Source of the DNA: Bacillota bacterium
GTDB taxonomy: Bacteria; Bacillota; Bacilli; Paenibacillales; NBRC-103111
Length of the DNA stretch: 13,249 nucleotides
NCBI GenBank assembly: GCA_023391955.1
Contig: JAEWAA010000341.1
Location: 1-13,249, forward strand
Direction: 5' to 3'
The translations under genes and the position numbers were made by a program. Shown here piece by piece: positions 5,290 through 13,187 of the stretch (the first letter of the stretch is position 1; every line of letters begins with the position of its first letter). The notes beneath the pieces are model-generated. The model was not told the DNA's origin. It saw nothing but the letters and a program-made list of their open reading frames with translations, and did not search any database.

Positions 5290-6579
5290 TTAATTAGACT
5301 CCAGAATGAACCGGTTCCACTTCTGCTGCCAAGCCTTATCCTGCCAAAAAGGATGGTGCGGCGCGCAATTGGAGCACAGGATCATCCCCCAGAAGCCAAG
5401 GGCCATCCCCTTCTTGATGGCATATTCGGCTATATCCTTACCGACAGGGCCCTCTTCAAAGTTGGTTTGCCAAGGTGTATAACCCACATAGCCTTCACCG
5501 ATGACCATGGGCAATCCTTTGCGCTCCGCCCACTCCGCCGCTTCCTCCAGCCGCTGATCGATCTTCTCCCGCATGGCCACCCGGTGGGCGCCGTACCGGT
5601 CATAGAGGAACAAGTCCCACTTCACCGGATCACACCAGTCATGCAGATACAACAGCTTCAAGCCGACGGGATTGCCGTGAAGCCGCCATTCCTCCCCTTC
5701 CGGTAAGCTATATTCCGTGAACGGGGGCGCATCGTCCCTCAGCAGTGCTGCCGCGGCAGGATTGGGGAACGCTTGGTCCACCCGGTGCAGTGCCACCGCA
5801 TCTGCCAACTCCTGCAAAACACCGTTCAGATAAAGATGGAAATGGGCCACCTGTTCATTTTCCGCCACATGCTCCTTGGGATAGGACTGGTTCAAGGTAT
5901 AACACCCGGTTATAAGGATATTCGGATGCCCTTGCTGCAGATAGGCCAAAGCCTCTTCCACATAAGGCTTCATGAACGCAATGGTTTTGGGGGCGTTGCC
6001 GTCGGGAATTCCCGCATCCAGCGCTACTTGGGTCATCCGGCCGAATTCCAGCTCGTTGTGCAGCTCCGCATAGGCAATCCGCTGCCCATAGCCTGCCCCC
6101 TTGACGGTGGCGATGAGACGGTTCATGGAGCGGGCGATGGCCATAAAACGCTTCTCCGGGGCTATTGCCAATAGCTCGTCGAAGAGCTCCCTTGTTTTCA
6201 GGAAGCTGGGGCTTTGCTGGTATTCCCAGGAGGACAAGATAATATAGCAATTGTACTTGTCCGCCAGCCGGAACAGCTCCAACAGATGGGCCACACCGTC
6301 CAGCTTGGCTCCCCCCTTGCAGTTATACCAGCGGGTCCGTATCCCCACCTGGCCCAGATTGCCGAAGGCCAGCTTGCCCGGTCTTGGTCCTTCCTCTGTA
6401 AATAACAGATAAGGCATGGCACAGATGCGGATGGTATTGTATCCAAGCTCCACCGCTTCCTGGAACCGCGCCTCCATATCGTGATAGGGCTCGCCGGGCA
6501 TGGTCATGGTGTACCAGGAGAAATCCCACATGGTGATGGTCAGCCGTTTCGGCAAATGGCCGGGAATGGATGTATGCAT
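5290..6579 (-). CDS. Cellulase-like glycoside hydrolase family protein (clan GH-A type)
   Basis: This ~429-residue protein has no signal peptide, so it is probably cytoplasmic. It looks like a TIM-barrel enzyme of the poorly characterised cellulase-like group. LTITMWDFSWYTMTMPGEPY is near the start, and ELHNELEFG gives an Asn175-Glu176 pair expected as general acid/base. FHLYLNG lies further on, and MVIGEGYVGY supplies Glu362 as candidate nucleophile. GFWGMILCSNC would be the last strand. The substrate is unknown; nearby genes give no clue. ATG at 6579 follows AAAAGGGTG by 8 nt; an ATG at 6618 with GGAGG 5 nt upstream would add 13 residues. The gene converges on hflC at a shared terminator. 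Confidence 0.82.
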   Translation of the reverse strand: MHTSIPGHLPKRLTITMWDFSWYTMTMPGEPYHDMEARFQEAVELGYNTIRICAMPYLLFTEEGPRPGKLAFGNLGQVGIRTRWYNCKGGAKLDGVAHLLELFRLADKYNCYIILSSWEYQQSPSFLKTRELFDELLAIAPEKRFMAIARSMNRLIATVKGAGYGQRIAYAELHNELEFGRMTQVALDAGIPDGNAPKTIAFMKPYVEEALAYLQQGHPNILITGCYTLNQSYPKEHVAENEQVAHFHLYLNGVLQELADAVALHRVDQAFPNPAAAALLRDDAPPFTEYSLPEGEEWRLHGNPVGLKLLYLHDWCDPVKWDLFLYDRYGAHRVAMREKIDQRLEEAAEWAERKGLPMVIGEGYVGYTPWQTNFEEGPVGKDIAEYAIKKGMALGFWGMILCSNCAPHHPFWQDKAWQQKWNRFILESN

Positions 6580-6703
6580 GTTATTTTCACCCTTTTGGAC
6601 AAGTATTGTTATCCTCATGGTACCCTCCGCGGCTCCGGGGCGCAATGGATGATGGACGTCTTATGATGGAGGATGTGTGGATTGGCTGCTTCCAACACAC
6701 ATG

Positions 6704-6731
6704 AAAAAACGGGCTTTCATCAGAAAGCCCG
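6704..6731 (-). terminator. Terminator of the NlpC/P60 gene
   Basis: On the minus strand, CGGGCTTTC (6731-6723), a 4-nt loop and GAAAGCCCG (6718-6710) form a 9-bp stem followed by six U's (6709-6704). It lies about 40 nt after the NlpC/P60 stop and separates it from the glycoside hydrolase gene, which therefore needs its own promoter within 6580-6703. No convincing promoter was seen there. Confidence 0.92.
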
Positions 6732-6769
6732 CAAGGGTGGTTAGAATGGGATAAATCCGGGATTCGTTC

Positions 6770-7672
6770 TTACAGCACTCTACGGGCGGACACATAATGA
6801 GTGTCCCAATACCCGGAGGTGATGGAGGAAATACCGACACCGTTCATGGACGGTGTATTATGTATGATCTTTCCGTCTCCTATGTAGATGCCCACATGAT
6901 CAATAACTCCGGAGGAGCTTGTCCAGAAAAAGATCAGGTCGCCCTTCTGCAGATTGCTCCGCGATACAGCTGTTCCGGCATCCTTCTGATACTTGGTGCC
7001 CCACTTGAGGTTTACCCCTTCGATACCGAAGACAAATTTGGTGAAGGAGGAGCAATCCAGCAGTGTCGGCGGAAGATTGGAGCCGTACTTGTATTTGGTT
7101 ACACCGATGAGATTATGGGCGTGATGGATAACACGGTCGGCAATGTTCGAGGCTTGCTCCGGCGGCGCCGGTGTTGGAGTTGGTGCCGGATTGGATGGCG
7201 TTGTAGCTCCCAAGCTGACATAATCGGTGGAGAGATACCCGATTTGGCCGTTGATGTTTGCCTTGACCCAGTAAGAGTTGACCTTTTCCACGATCTGGAA
7301 TGTGGTGCCTGCTTTAACTAATCCGATGACGGAGCTGGAGGTTGACGGGCCGGTGCGGAAGTTAACGCCTTTTTCCACCACACCCTGACCGGCAGCCGCG
7401 TTACCGGGGGAGCTAGAATCGATCTTCACATAATTTGTGGAGAGATACCCGACTTGACCGTTGACATTCGCCTTGACCCAGTACGAATTGACCTGATCCA
7501 GCACCTCAAAGGTGGTGCCCGCTTTGACTAAACCGATAATGGAGCCGGATGTGGATGGGCTGGTCCGGAAGTTGACGCCCTTTTCCACCACACCTTGTGC
7601 GGCCAGAGCCGAAGATGAGATCGACAATGTGAGTACAGTTGCTGCTGCCAAAGTTATCAAAGTTTTCTTCAT
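6770..7672 (-). CDS. Secreted SH3b-SH3b-NlpC/P60 peptidoglycan hydrolase
   Basis: This 300-residue exported protein begins with a signal peptide (residues 1-25, MKKTLITLAAATV then SSSALAAQ; cleavage likely after ALA). Two bacterial SH3 domains follow at residues 26-83 and 96-153 and are nearly identical, then a Pro/Thr linker (about 157-171). The C-terminal NlpC/P60 domain has catalytic Cys207 (LLDCSSFTKF), His259 (VIDHVGIYIG) and a third polar residue, probably His271 (IIHNTP). Such enzymes cut the gamma-D-Glu to diamino-acid bond in wall peptides, and SH3b domains bind the wall. ATG at 7672 is chosen because AGGAGGAG (7685-7678) sits 5 nt upstream; the frame is open 16 codons further. No terminator was found between this gene and the MATE gene upstream, so read-through is possible. 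Confidence 0.93.
   Translation of the reverse strand: MKKTLITLAAATVLTLSISSSALAAQGVVEKGVNFRTSPSTSGSIIGLVKAGTTFEVLDQVNSYWVKANVNGQVGYLSTNYVKIDSSSPGNAAAGQGVVEKGVNFRTGPSTSSSVIGLVKAGTTFQIVEKVNSYWVKANINGQIGYLSTDYVSLGATTPSNPAPTPTPAPPEQASNIADRVIHHAHNLIGVTKYKYGSNLPPTLLDCSSFTKFVFGIEGVNLKWGTKYQKDAGTAVSRSNLQKGDLIFFWTSSSGVIDHVGIYIGDGKIIHNTPSMNGVGISSITSGYWDTHYVSARRVL
7214..7597 (-). repeat. Tandem SH3b domain duplication inside the NlpC/P60 gene
   Basis: Two coding units, 7424-7597 (residues 26-83) and 7214-7387 (residues 96-153), are offset by 70 codons. Both begin QGVVEKGVNFRT and share GLVKAGTTF, VNSYWVKAN and GYLST. Protein differences are few and conservative, while the DNA differs mostly at third codon positions, so the duplication is old enough for silent drift but the protein sequence is held constant. 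Confidence 0.9.
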
Positions 7673-7685
7673 AACATCTCCTCCT

Positions 7686-7699
7686 GCTACAATTGTAGC
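7686..7699. promoter_or_regulatory. Perfect 14-bp palindrome next to the NlpC/P60 ribosome binding site
   Basis: GCTACAATTGTAGC reads the same on both strands and directly abuts AGGAGGAG on the minus strand. With no loop it cannot form an RNA hairpin easily, so a dimeric protein site or a -10 element (TACAAT) is more likely. No -35 with good spacing was found. Confidence 0.35.
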
Positions 7700-7746
7700 C
7701 TCCGAAGGAAGATTATGCATTGAATAAATATTGGTAAGGTATAATT

Positions 7747-9117
7747 TTACAGGGCCTCCACCGCTGCAGTGTCTTTTCCCGGTTTATGGACCAGACTGTA
7801 CCGCTCCCAGCGCCTGCTTTTCCACCGTTGGATCATAATGACGGCTCGGGTCCATTCATCTGCCGCTATGGCCAGCCATACGCCGGCTACACCCAGGTCC
7901 AGGACAAACACCAGGAAATATCCCAAGGGCAGGCTCATGCACACCATCGAAAAAATACCGATCCACAGCGGATATTTGGCGTCTCCGGCAGCACGCAGGG
8001 AGTTGATCACCACAATATTCAGCGTCCGGCCTGTTTCCAGTACAATCCCCAGTACCAGAAGCTGCGCTCCCAGGCGGATCACCTCCGGATCATCGGAAAA
8101 CAGACTCATCAGCGGGACACGAACAAGAACGATCAGCACCAGCATGGCACAAGTGGCCCCCTCCGCCCACCGCAGGCTGCTCCACACCCTGGAGTAGGCT
8201 TGGTCCTGGCGCTCCGCCCCCACCAGCCGCCCGACGATAATCGAGGTCCCCATGCCGATGGCAATGGCGAACAGATAGATGAACATGGAGATATTGGCTG
8301 CATACTGCCGCGCTGCCATGGAGGTTTCTCCCAAAAAGGTTACATAAAACAAAAAGGTCATCTGGCAGGCTTGGTACATAATTTGCTCGAAGGCTGACGG
8401 AATGCCGATTTTGAGGATCTTCACGATCCGCTCCTTGGTTAGACGGATATAGTCCATCCATTCCGGCTTCACTTCCGTCACCTTATAAAGCAGCCACAGG
8501 AAGGTCAGCAGTGCCAGCGTCCGGCTGATCACTGTGGATACTGCCGCACCTTGGACACCCAACTCCGGCAACCCCAGGTTCCCAAAAATCAGCCCGTAGT
8601 TGAGGATAATGTGAACCACATTCATTCCTAGGGAGACCAGCATGGCCTGTTTGGTAAAGCCATGTACACGGATGATCGCAGATAAGGAATTGATAATAGC
8701 CTGCAGGAAAATCGCTCCGCCCACAATGGACAGGTAGCTCTGGGCAAACGTATAGATCTCGCCGGTGAGATTCAGCGTCCGCAGCAGCGGACCGTTTAAT
8801 AGCACGAACAAGGCACTGATGACAATACCGATCAGCGTGTTCAGAGTTACCGCCAGGGCGGATATCTTCGCTGCCTCCCGAGGCTGCCGCGAACCCAGGA
8901 ACTGCGAAACCACAATAGACGCGCCGTTGCCGATGACCTCCAGCACCAGTATCGCAATGTGCAGGTAGTTGTTGGCTGCTCCCACCCCAGCCACCGCTTG
9001 GTCAGATATGGCGCTGAGCATGAAGGTATCGGCAATGCCCAGGAGCATAAACAGGGAAATTTCCAAAAAAATCGGCCAGGTCAGGCCAAATAAGCGAAAC
9101 TCCTTGGCGGAGTCCAT
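7747..9117 (-). CDS. MATE family multidrug/metabolite exporter
   Basis: This ~456-residue polytopic membrane protein has about twelve hydrophobic segments in two related halves, the usual MATE length. Typical signatures are LTWPIFLEISLFMLLGIADT at the start, GVGAANN, IGNGASIVVSQFLGS in the first half, and the matching MAARQYAANISMF and AIGMGTSIIVGRLVGAE in the second half. MATE proteins export cationic drugs or metabolites in exchange for Na+ or H+; the substrate here is unknown. ATG at 9117 (GGTGA 5 nt upstream) is chosen; a GTG at 9126 with AAGGA 5 nt upstream is equally possible and adds three residues. The upstream gap to greA (9127-9243) shows no clear promoter; it contains an imperfect cre-like sequence. 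Confidence 0.93.
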   Translation of the reverse strand: MDSAKEFRLFGLTWPIFLEISLFMLLGIADTFMLSAISDQAVAGVGAANNYLHIAILVLEVIGNGASIVVSQFLGSRQPREAAKISALAVTLNTLIGIVISALFVLLNGPLLRTLNLTGEIYTFAQSYLSIVGGAIFLQAIINSLSAIIRVHGFTKQAMLVSLGMNVVHIILNYGLIFGNLGLPELGVQGAAVSTVISRTLALLTFLWLLYKVTEVKPEWMDYIRLTKERIVKILKIGIPSAFEQIMYQACQMTFLFYVTFLGETSMAARQYAANISMFIYLFAIAIGMGTSIIVGRLVGAERQDQAYSRVWSSLRWAEGATCAMLVLIVLVRVPLMSLFSDDPEVIRLGAQLLVLGIVLETGRTLNIVVINSLRAAGDAKYPLWIGIFSMVCMSLPLGYFLVFVLDLGVAGVWLAIAADEWTRAVIMIQRWKSRRWERYSLVHKPGKDTAAVEAL

Positions 9118-9243
9118 TTTAATCACCCGTTTCCTTAATCTGCTATCGCAAACACGGGAATCGTATCATTGAAAGCGTTCCGCATACTACAGGAAATTGA
9201 TCACGGTTTTTAATGGGCTGAACTTATTTTTGAATAGGGAGAC

Positions 9244-9277
9244 AAAAAAAGGACAACCGTCTGTTTGACGGCTGTCC
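9244..9277 (-). terminator. Terminator of greA
   Basis: On the minus strand, GGACAGCCGTC (9277-9267), loop AAACA, then GACGGTTGTCC (9261-9251) form an 11-bp stem with one G-U pair, followed by seven U's (9250-9244). It starts 19 nt after the greA stop and insulates the MATE gene. Confidence 0.94.
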
Positions 9278-9296
9278 CGGAAGTCCTGTATGTAAG

Positions 9297-9776
9297 TTAC
9301 ACAAATTTAATGTCCAGCACCTCATATTTCAGGGTGCCCATAGGCGCTTCCACACTCACGGTGTCCCCTACCTTTTTGCCCAGAAGCTCCTTGCCCATGG
9401 GGGATTCGTAGGAAATCTTGTTGGCGGTCACATCCGATTCCGCCGGTCCGACAATGGTATATTCCACATGCTCGGCAAACTCAATATCATTCAAGGTTAC
9501 GGTTGAACCGATGCTGACTGTGGAGGTATCGATGGTGGATTCGTCCAGCAGCTTCACGTTGGTGAGCATTTTCTCAAGTACCTTAATCCTGGTTTCCATA
9601 AACCCTTGCTCTTCCTTGGCGGAATGATATTCGCTGTTCTCCTTCAAATCTCCATAGCTGATGGCGACCTTCAGACGTGTGGCCATTTCCCGGCGTTTCA
9701 CCGTTTTGAGCTCTCTTAATTCATCCTCGAGCTTTTGCAAGCCCTCTTTCGTCAATAAAATCTCTTCGTCTGCCAT
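9297..9776 (-). CDS. greA: Transcript cleavage factor GreA
   Basis: This 159-residue protein has the usual GreA length and layout. An N-terminal coiled coil of two antiparallel helices (about residues 8-74) has the catalytic tip GDLKENSEY, whose Asp43 and Glu46 correspond to the acidic pair that coordinates Mg2+ in the RNA polymerase active site. The C-terminal globular domain contains VSIGSTVTL, YTIVGPAESD, SPMGKELLGKKVGD and ends YEVLDIKFV. GreA rescues backtracked RNA polymerase. The frame is open to an ATG at 9815, but the family normally starts at MADEE (9776), and a -10-like TAGAAT (9819-9814) overlaps the upstream ATG. AAGGAG stands 12 nt before 9776, somewhat far. A sequence difference from better-known paralogues is the SEYHSAKEEQ version of the tip helix. 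Confidence 0.95.
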   Translation of the reverse strand: MADEEILLTKEGLQKLEDELRELKTVKRREMATRLKVAISYGDLKENSEYHSAKEEQGFMETRIKVLEKMLTNVKLLDESTIDTSTVSIGSTVTLNDIEFAEHVEYTIVGPAESDVTANKISYESPMGKELLGKKVGDTVSVEAPMGTLKYEVLDIKFV

Positions 9777-9837
9777 TTGCCCATACAGCTCCTTATCCAC
9801 TTCTCTGTTTACCATTCTACCTGATTTGCGGACAATT

Positions 9838-9875
9838 AAAAAGACCCTCCCCGGAATAGCACTAGAGGAAGGTCT
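9838..9875 (-). terminator. Terminator of the metN-metI-oxidase operon
   Basis: On the minus strand, AGACCTTCC (9875-9867) pairs with GGAGGGTCT (9850-9842) with one G-U pair, followed by a run of U's (9842-9838). It lies beyond the repeat element, about 175 nt after the oxidase stop, so the repeat would be transcribed as part of that operon's 3' end. Confidence 0.8.
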
Positions 9876-9891
9876 GCTCCACTAATAATTT

Positions 9892-10053
9892 GGCCGTGTC
9901 TGAAAACTCGTTGAGGGCATCTTTCATCGCCTTTTCGTCCCTTGCTGCGTTACTTTTCCTTGCCGTACCCCCGGTACGCCTGCGAAAAAGTGCCTTACCA
10001 TGAACGAAAATTCGCTAAAATCTGCTCCCCTCGGAGTTTTCAGACACGCCCTA
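9892..10053. repeat. MITE-like palindromic repeat element, full copy (copy B)
   Basis: The 162-bp element is bounded by 18-bp terminal inverted repeats: GGCCGTGTCTGAAAACTC (9892-9909) and GAGTTTTCAGACACGCCC (10034-10051), 17 of 18 paired, followed by TA. At its centre CGTACC (9964-9969) and GGTACG (9973-9978) form a 6-bp hairpin around CCC, and matching TTTTCGT patches occur in both arms, so the whole element is an imperfect palindrome. It encodes no protein of note. No target-site duplication is obvious (left flank AATTT, right flank ATCG). The right half recurs at 1686-1773. The right end supplies the TAG stop of the adjoining oxidase gene. Confidence 0.85.
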
Positions 10054-11415
10054 ATCGAATATTTTCCCCGGGTTCAAGATATTCCGGTCATCCAGGGCAA
10101 GCTTAATCTGCTTCATCGCCAACACCGATGCGGGATCAGCTGCTTTGCGGAAATACGGCTTCTTGGAGAGTCCGATGCCATGCTCCCCGGAGGTCAGTCC
10201 GCCCAGCTCACGGCTTTTGCCGTAGATTCGTGTCATAACCGCATGCAGGTCCCGCTTCCAGGCTTCCGCATCCCGGCTGCCACGCACAACGCACAGATGC
10301 ACATTGCCATCTCCAGCATGCCCGAAGCTGATCAGCTGCACGCCGCTTTCCTGCTCCACCTGGTTGGCATACGCGATAAATTCAGCCGTCCGGTTGATGG
10401 GCACCACAATATCCACCGGCTCCTGCTCAGAGACGGCCTCCACTGCCTTCACCAAGGCGCCGCGAACCCGCCATACCTCATCCTGCACCTGCTTCTCCTC
10501 AAGGAGCAGGAAGTCCAAAGCGCCGTTCTCCAGCGCTGCCTTCCGGGCCCGCTCCGCACGGGTGCGGACATCCCCTTCACTGGAGCCATCGAAGGATAGG
10601 AGTATGTACGCACCCGCTTCCGGGAACGGAAAACGCAGGTTCATATACCGCTCGCCCAATTCCACCACCTTGCGTTCCATAAACTCCATGGCGGTGGGTC
10701 CCGTATTCTCATGGATCAGACGGATGACGGCATCGATCCCCGCCTTCAAGGAGGCGAAGGGCACCAGGGCGCCCAGCACGTACGCAGGTTTGGGCACCAG
10801 CTTCAGCACGCATTGGGTGATAATACCCAAGGTTCCCTCGGAGCCGATAAGCAGATGCTTCAGGGACAGCCCGCTGCTGTCCTTCACGACCTTGCCTCCC
10901 GAGGTAATCACTTCCCCGTTGGGCAGTACCGCCGTGATCCCCCGGATGTAATCCCGGGTCACACCGTATTTGACCGCACGCATACCCCCGGCGTTGGTGC
11001 TGATGTTGCCCCCGATGGAGGACTCTTTCTCCCCCGGATCGGGCGGGTAAAAGAGCCCCTGCTCCTCTACATGCGCCTGGAGACGGGAGAGCAGCACTCC
11101 CGGTTCCACCGTAACCGTAAGCGTATCCGGATCCAGCTCCAGAATCCGGTCCATCCGGGACAGATCCAGCACAACACCGCCCCGGTCAGGGACGGTGGAG
11201 CCCACCAGATTGGTGCCTGCGCCGCGGGGCGTTACAGGCACGGAATGGGCATACGCCCACTTCATCACGGCACTGACCTCCTCCGTGCTGACGGGAAACA
11301 CAACGACTTCGCAGGTGCCCTTCAGCCTCCCCAGATTATCCGTCACATACGCCTCCGGAATGTCCGAGACCATCACCCGGCCTGGGTCGGTAATTATTGT
11401 TTGCAGCTCATGCAT
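10051..11415 (-). CDS. FAD-linked 2-hydroxyacid dehydrogenase (GlcD / D-lactate dehydrogenase type)
   Basis: This 454-residue flavoprotein fits the family length. The N-terminal PCMH-type FAD-binding domain shows PRGAGTNLVG (residues 63-72) and PPDPGEKESSIGGNIS followed by TNAGG (124-144). The C-terminal FAD-oxidase domain has SFGHAGDGNVH (363-373) with metal-binding-type histidines and SGEHGIG (409-415), then NPGKIFD at the end. The family oxidises D-2-hydroxyacids such as glycolate or D-lactate to 2-oxoacids. ATG at 11415 has AGGAGG (11429-11424) 8 nt upstream, and the metI stop lies inside that site, so it is translated as the third gene of the met operon. The TAG stop (10053-10051) is the first three bases of a repeat element. 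The exact substrate is unknown; context suggests a methionine-related 2-hydroxyacid. Confidence 0.92.
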   Translation of the reverse strand: MHELQTIITDPGRVMVSDIPEAYVTDNLGRLKGTCEVVVFPVSTEEVSAVMKWAYAHSVPVTPRGAGTNLVGSTVPDRGGVVLDLSRMDRILELDPDTLTVTVEPGVLLSRLQAHVEEQGLFYPPDPGEKESSIGGNISTNAGGMRAVKYGVTRDYIRGITAVLPNGEVITSGGKVVKDSSGLSLKHLLIGSEGTLGIITQCVLKLVPKPAYVLGALVPFASLKAGIDAVIRLIHENTGPTAMEFMERKVVELGERYMNLRFPFPEAGAYILLSFDGSSEGDVRTRAERARKAALENGALDFLLLEEKQVQDEVWRVRGALVKAVEAVSEQEPVDIVVPINRTAEFIAYANQVEQESGVQLISFGHAGDGNVHLCVVRGSRDAEAWKRDLHAVMTRIYGKSRELGGLTSGEHGIGLSKKPYFRKAADPASVLAMKQIKLALDDRNILNPGKIFD

Positions 11416-11427
11416 AACTGTTTCCTC

Positions 11428-12090
11428 CTACCTCCGGGTAAACAACCGGGCGAACCAGTCTCCGATGAATTGGGCTCCTTGCACGATCACGATCAGAAGG
11501 ATCACAGTCGCAAACATCACTCCGGTTTCGTAGCGGTAATAGCCGTACTGGATGGCCAGATCCCCTACGCCTCCGCCGCCAACCAGGCCAGCCATGGCAG
11601 AGTAGCCGATGAGGCTGATAACGGTGACGGTGGTGGCCCGGATCAGGCCAGGCATGGCCTCTACAAACAGCACCTTGCGCAGAATCAGGCTGAGCTTGGC
11701 GCCGGTGGCAATAGCTGCTTCCAGCACCCCTTTATCCACCTCGCTGAAGGCCGCTTCCACCAGACGGGCAAAAAAAGCGATGGATGCAAAGGCCAGTGGC
11801 ACCGACGCCGCCACCGGACCGATGCTGCTGCCGGCAATCACCTTGGTTATGGGAATCAGCAGCACCAAGAGAATTACAAAAGGAACCGAGCGGATCACAT
11901 TGACGATAATGCCCATGATAGCGTTTAATACCCGGTTGGGGAAAAACAGCCGGCTTGAGGTCAGATACAGCACCAAACCGATCAACAGACCAAATACCAG
12001 CGAAGCCGCCATGGCAATGCAGACCATTAAGGCCGTTTCCCCCATAGCGTCCATTAATTCCAGGCGGAGAATATCCCAGGTGGTATTCAT
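11428..12090 (-). CDS. metI: Methionine ABC transporter permease
   Basis: This 220-residue integral membrane permease has about five hydrophobic segments, the standard MetI size. Family features are VNVIRSVPFVILL, SIGPVAASVPLAFASIAFFAR, and a cytoplasmic EAA-type loop EAAIATGAKLSLILRKVLFVEAMPGL (shown in part; G at the usual place), where the ATPase docks. LVGGGGVGDLAIQYGYYRY near the C-terminus is also typical. The ATG at 12090 overlaps the metN stop (ATGA, 12087-12090), with GGAGGT inside the end of metN as ribosome binding site. Confidence 0.95.
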   Translation of the reverse strand: MNTTWDILRLELMDAMGETALMVCIAMAASLVFGLLIGLVLYLTSSRLFFPNRVLNAIMGIIVNVIRSVPFVILLVLLIPITKVIAGSSIGPVAASVPLAFASIAFFARLVEAAFSEVDKGVLEAAIATGAKLSLILRKVLFVEAMPGLIRATTVTVISLIGYSAMAGLVGGGGVGDLAIQYGYYRYETGVMFATVILLIVIVQGAQFIGDWFARLFTRR

Positions 12091-13118
12091 CGGCTTGCAC
12101 CTCCATGTCCGGGGGCGGCAAGCTCCTCGATTTTGAAGACCTGGCCCGCTATGTAAGCCTTGGCTTTTGCAGTTTCCTCCGGTGTGCCGCTGAGCTTGAT
12201 CAAGAGAATCCCCAGCGGTTTGCCGTGGATGTACTCAATCTTGCCGTGGAGTATGTCCACCAGCACGTCGAAGTCCTTGGACACCCGGCTGATCACCGGA
12301 TCATAGGCCCGTTCACCGGTGTAGGTAATCTTCAGCAGCACCTCATCCGGGCCGGTCACCAGATTCTCCGGAACCTCAATGTTCAGCACCCGCTCTACCA
12401 GAGAGCGTGTCATCGCATGCTGCGGCTCCGTAAATACCTGGTACGTATCTCCCGTTTCCACAATTTTCCCCTCCGCCATCACCGCAATCCGGTCAAACAG
12501 CTTCTTGGCCACATCCATCTCATGGGTGATAAATACGATGGTGATGGGATTCTCCCGGTTGATTCTGCGCAGAATCCGGATAATCTCCTCCGTATTCTCC
12601 AGGTCCAGCGCCGACGTCGCTTCGTCGCACAGCAGAATTTCCGGATCATTGGCCAGCGCACGGGCAATCGCCACTCTCTGCTTCTGCCCGCCGCTGAGAT
12701 TGGCCGGGTATACTTGGGCCTTATCCGACAGGTTCACCTGGGCCAGGAGCTCGGTAACCCGGGTATGGATCTTTTCCTTGGGGCAGTTATTGGCCTTCAA
12801 GGCAAAGGCGATATTATGGTATACCGTAGCCCCGCTGATCAGGTTGAAGTGCTGGAAGATCATGCCGATCTTCAGCCTCACCTTGCGCAGCTCCGCTCCC
12901 TTAAAGCGGGTAATATTCTGACCGCCTACAATCACATTCCCGGAGGCGGGAGGCTGCAGCAGGTTAATCACACGGACCAGCGTGCTTTTGCCGGCTCCGC
13001 TGGGTCCTACAATGCCGAAGATTTCGCCCTTGCCAATGGATAAGGAGGCATTTTCCACGGCGTTTAATTTCCGGCCCTTCTGCTTAAACACCACGTTGAT
13101 ATTGTCCAGTACGATCAA
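12087..13118 (-). CDS. metN: Methionine ABC transporter ATP-binding protein
   Basis: This 343-residue ATPase of the D/L-methionine importer has Walker A GPSGAGKS (residues 38-45), Q-loop in IFQHFNLI, signature LSGGQKQ (141-147), Walker B ILLCDEATSALD (161-172) and switch His199 (FITHEMD). The C-terminal ~90 residues, including VSRVSKDFDVLVDILHGKI and GILLIKLSGTPEE, form the NIL domain, which in MetN binds methionine and shuts the transporter down. Its presence separates MetN from other ATPases. The start is a TTG at 13118 with AAAGGGTG about 7 nt upstream. The gene heads a leftward operon with metI and a 2-hydroxyacid dehydrogenase. MetQ, the binding lipoprotein, is not encoded in the window. 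Confidence 0.95.
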   Translation of the reverse strand: MIVLDNINVVFKQKGRKLNAVENASLSIGKGEIFGIVGPSGAGKSTLVRVINLLQPPASGNVIVGGQNITRFKGAELRKVRLKIGMIFQHFNLISGATVYHNIAFALKANNCPKEKIHTRVTELLAQVNLSDKAQVYPANLSGGQKQRVAIARALANDPEILLCDEATSALDLENTEEIIRILRRINRENPITIVFITHEMDVAKKLFDRIAVMAEGKIVETGDTYQVFTEPQHAMTRSLVERVLNIEVPENLVTGPDEVLLKITYTGERAYDPVISRVSKDFDVLVDILHGKIEYIHGKPLGILLIKLSGTPEETAKAKAYIAGQVFKIEELAAPGHGGASR

Positions 13119-13187
13119 TTGCCGACACCCTTTCTTTGGAAGAAAGACTCAACTGTTCCGGTTGTCCGGTCACTTTTCGGTACGGCT

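Noticed and set aside
7712..7746. Plus-strand TTGAAT...TATAAT promoter-like sequence between the NlpC/P60 and MATE genes
   Set aside because: The spacing is only about 14 nt and no rightward gene follows; AT-rich chance match.
7747..9126. Possible efflux-linked resistance island (MATE with nearby hydrolase)
   Set aside because: No mobile element, resistance regulator or compositional break surrounds it; the genes look like ordinary chromosomal content.
9169..9183. CcpA cre-like site TTGAAAGCGTTCCGC before the MATE gene
   Set aside because: The left half fits the cre consensus but the right half lacks the required C and ends badly, and no sugar link exists for the gene.
10711..11928. Long (405-codon) open frame on the plus strand
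   Set aside because: It is antisense to the oxidase and metI genes, its product is His/Gln/Arg-rich without recognisable domains, and it has no start signal; GC-rich codon use opens such frames.
12105..13043. 312-codon open frame on the plus strand
   Set aside because: It lies entirely antisense to metN, whose motifs are complete; it has no ribosome binding site and no recognisable product.
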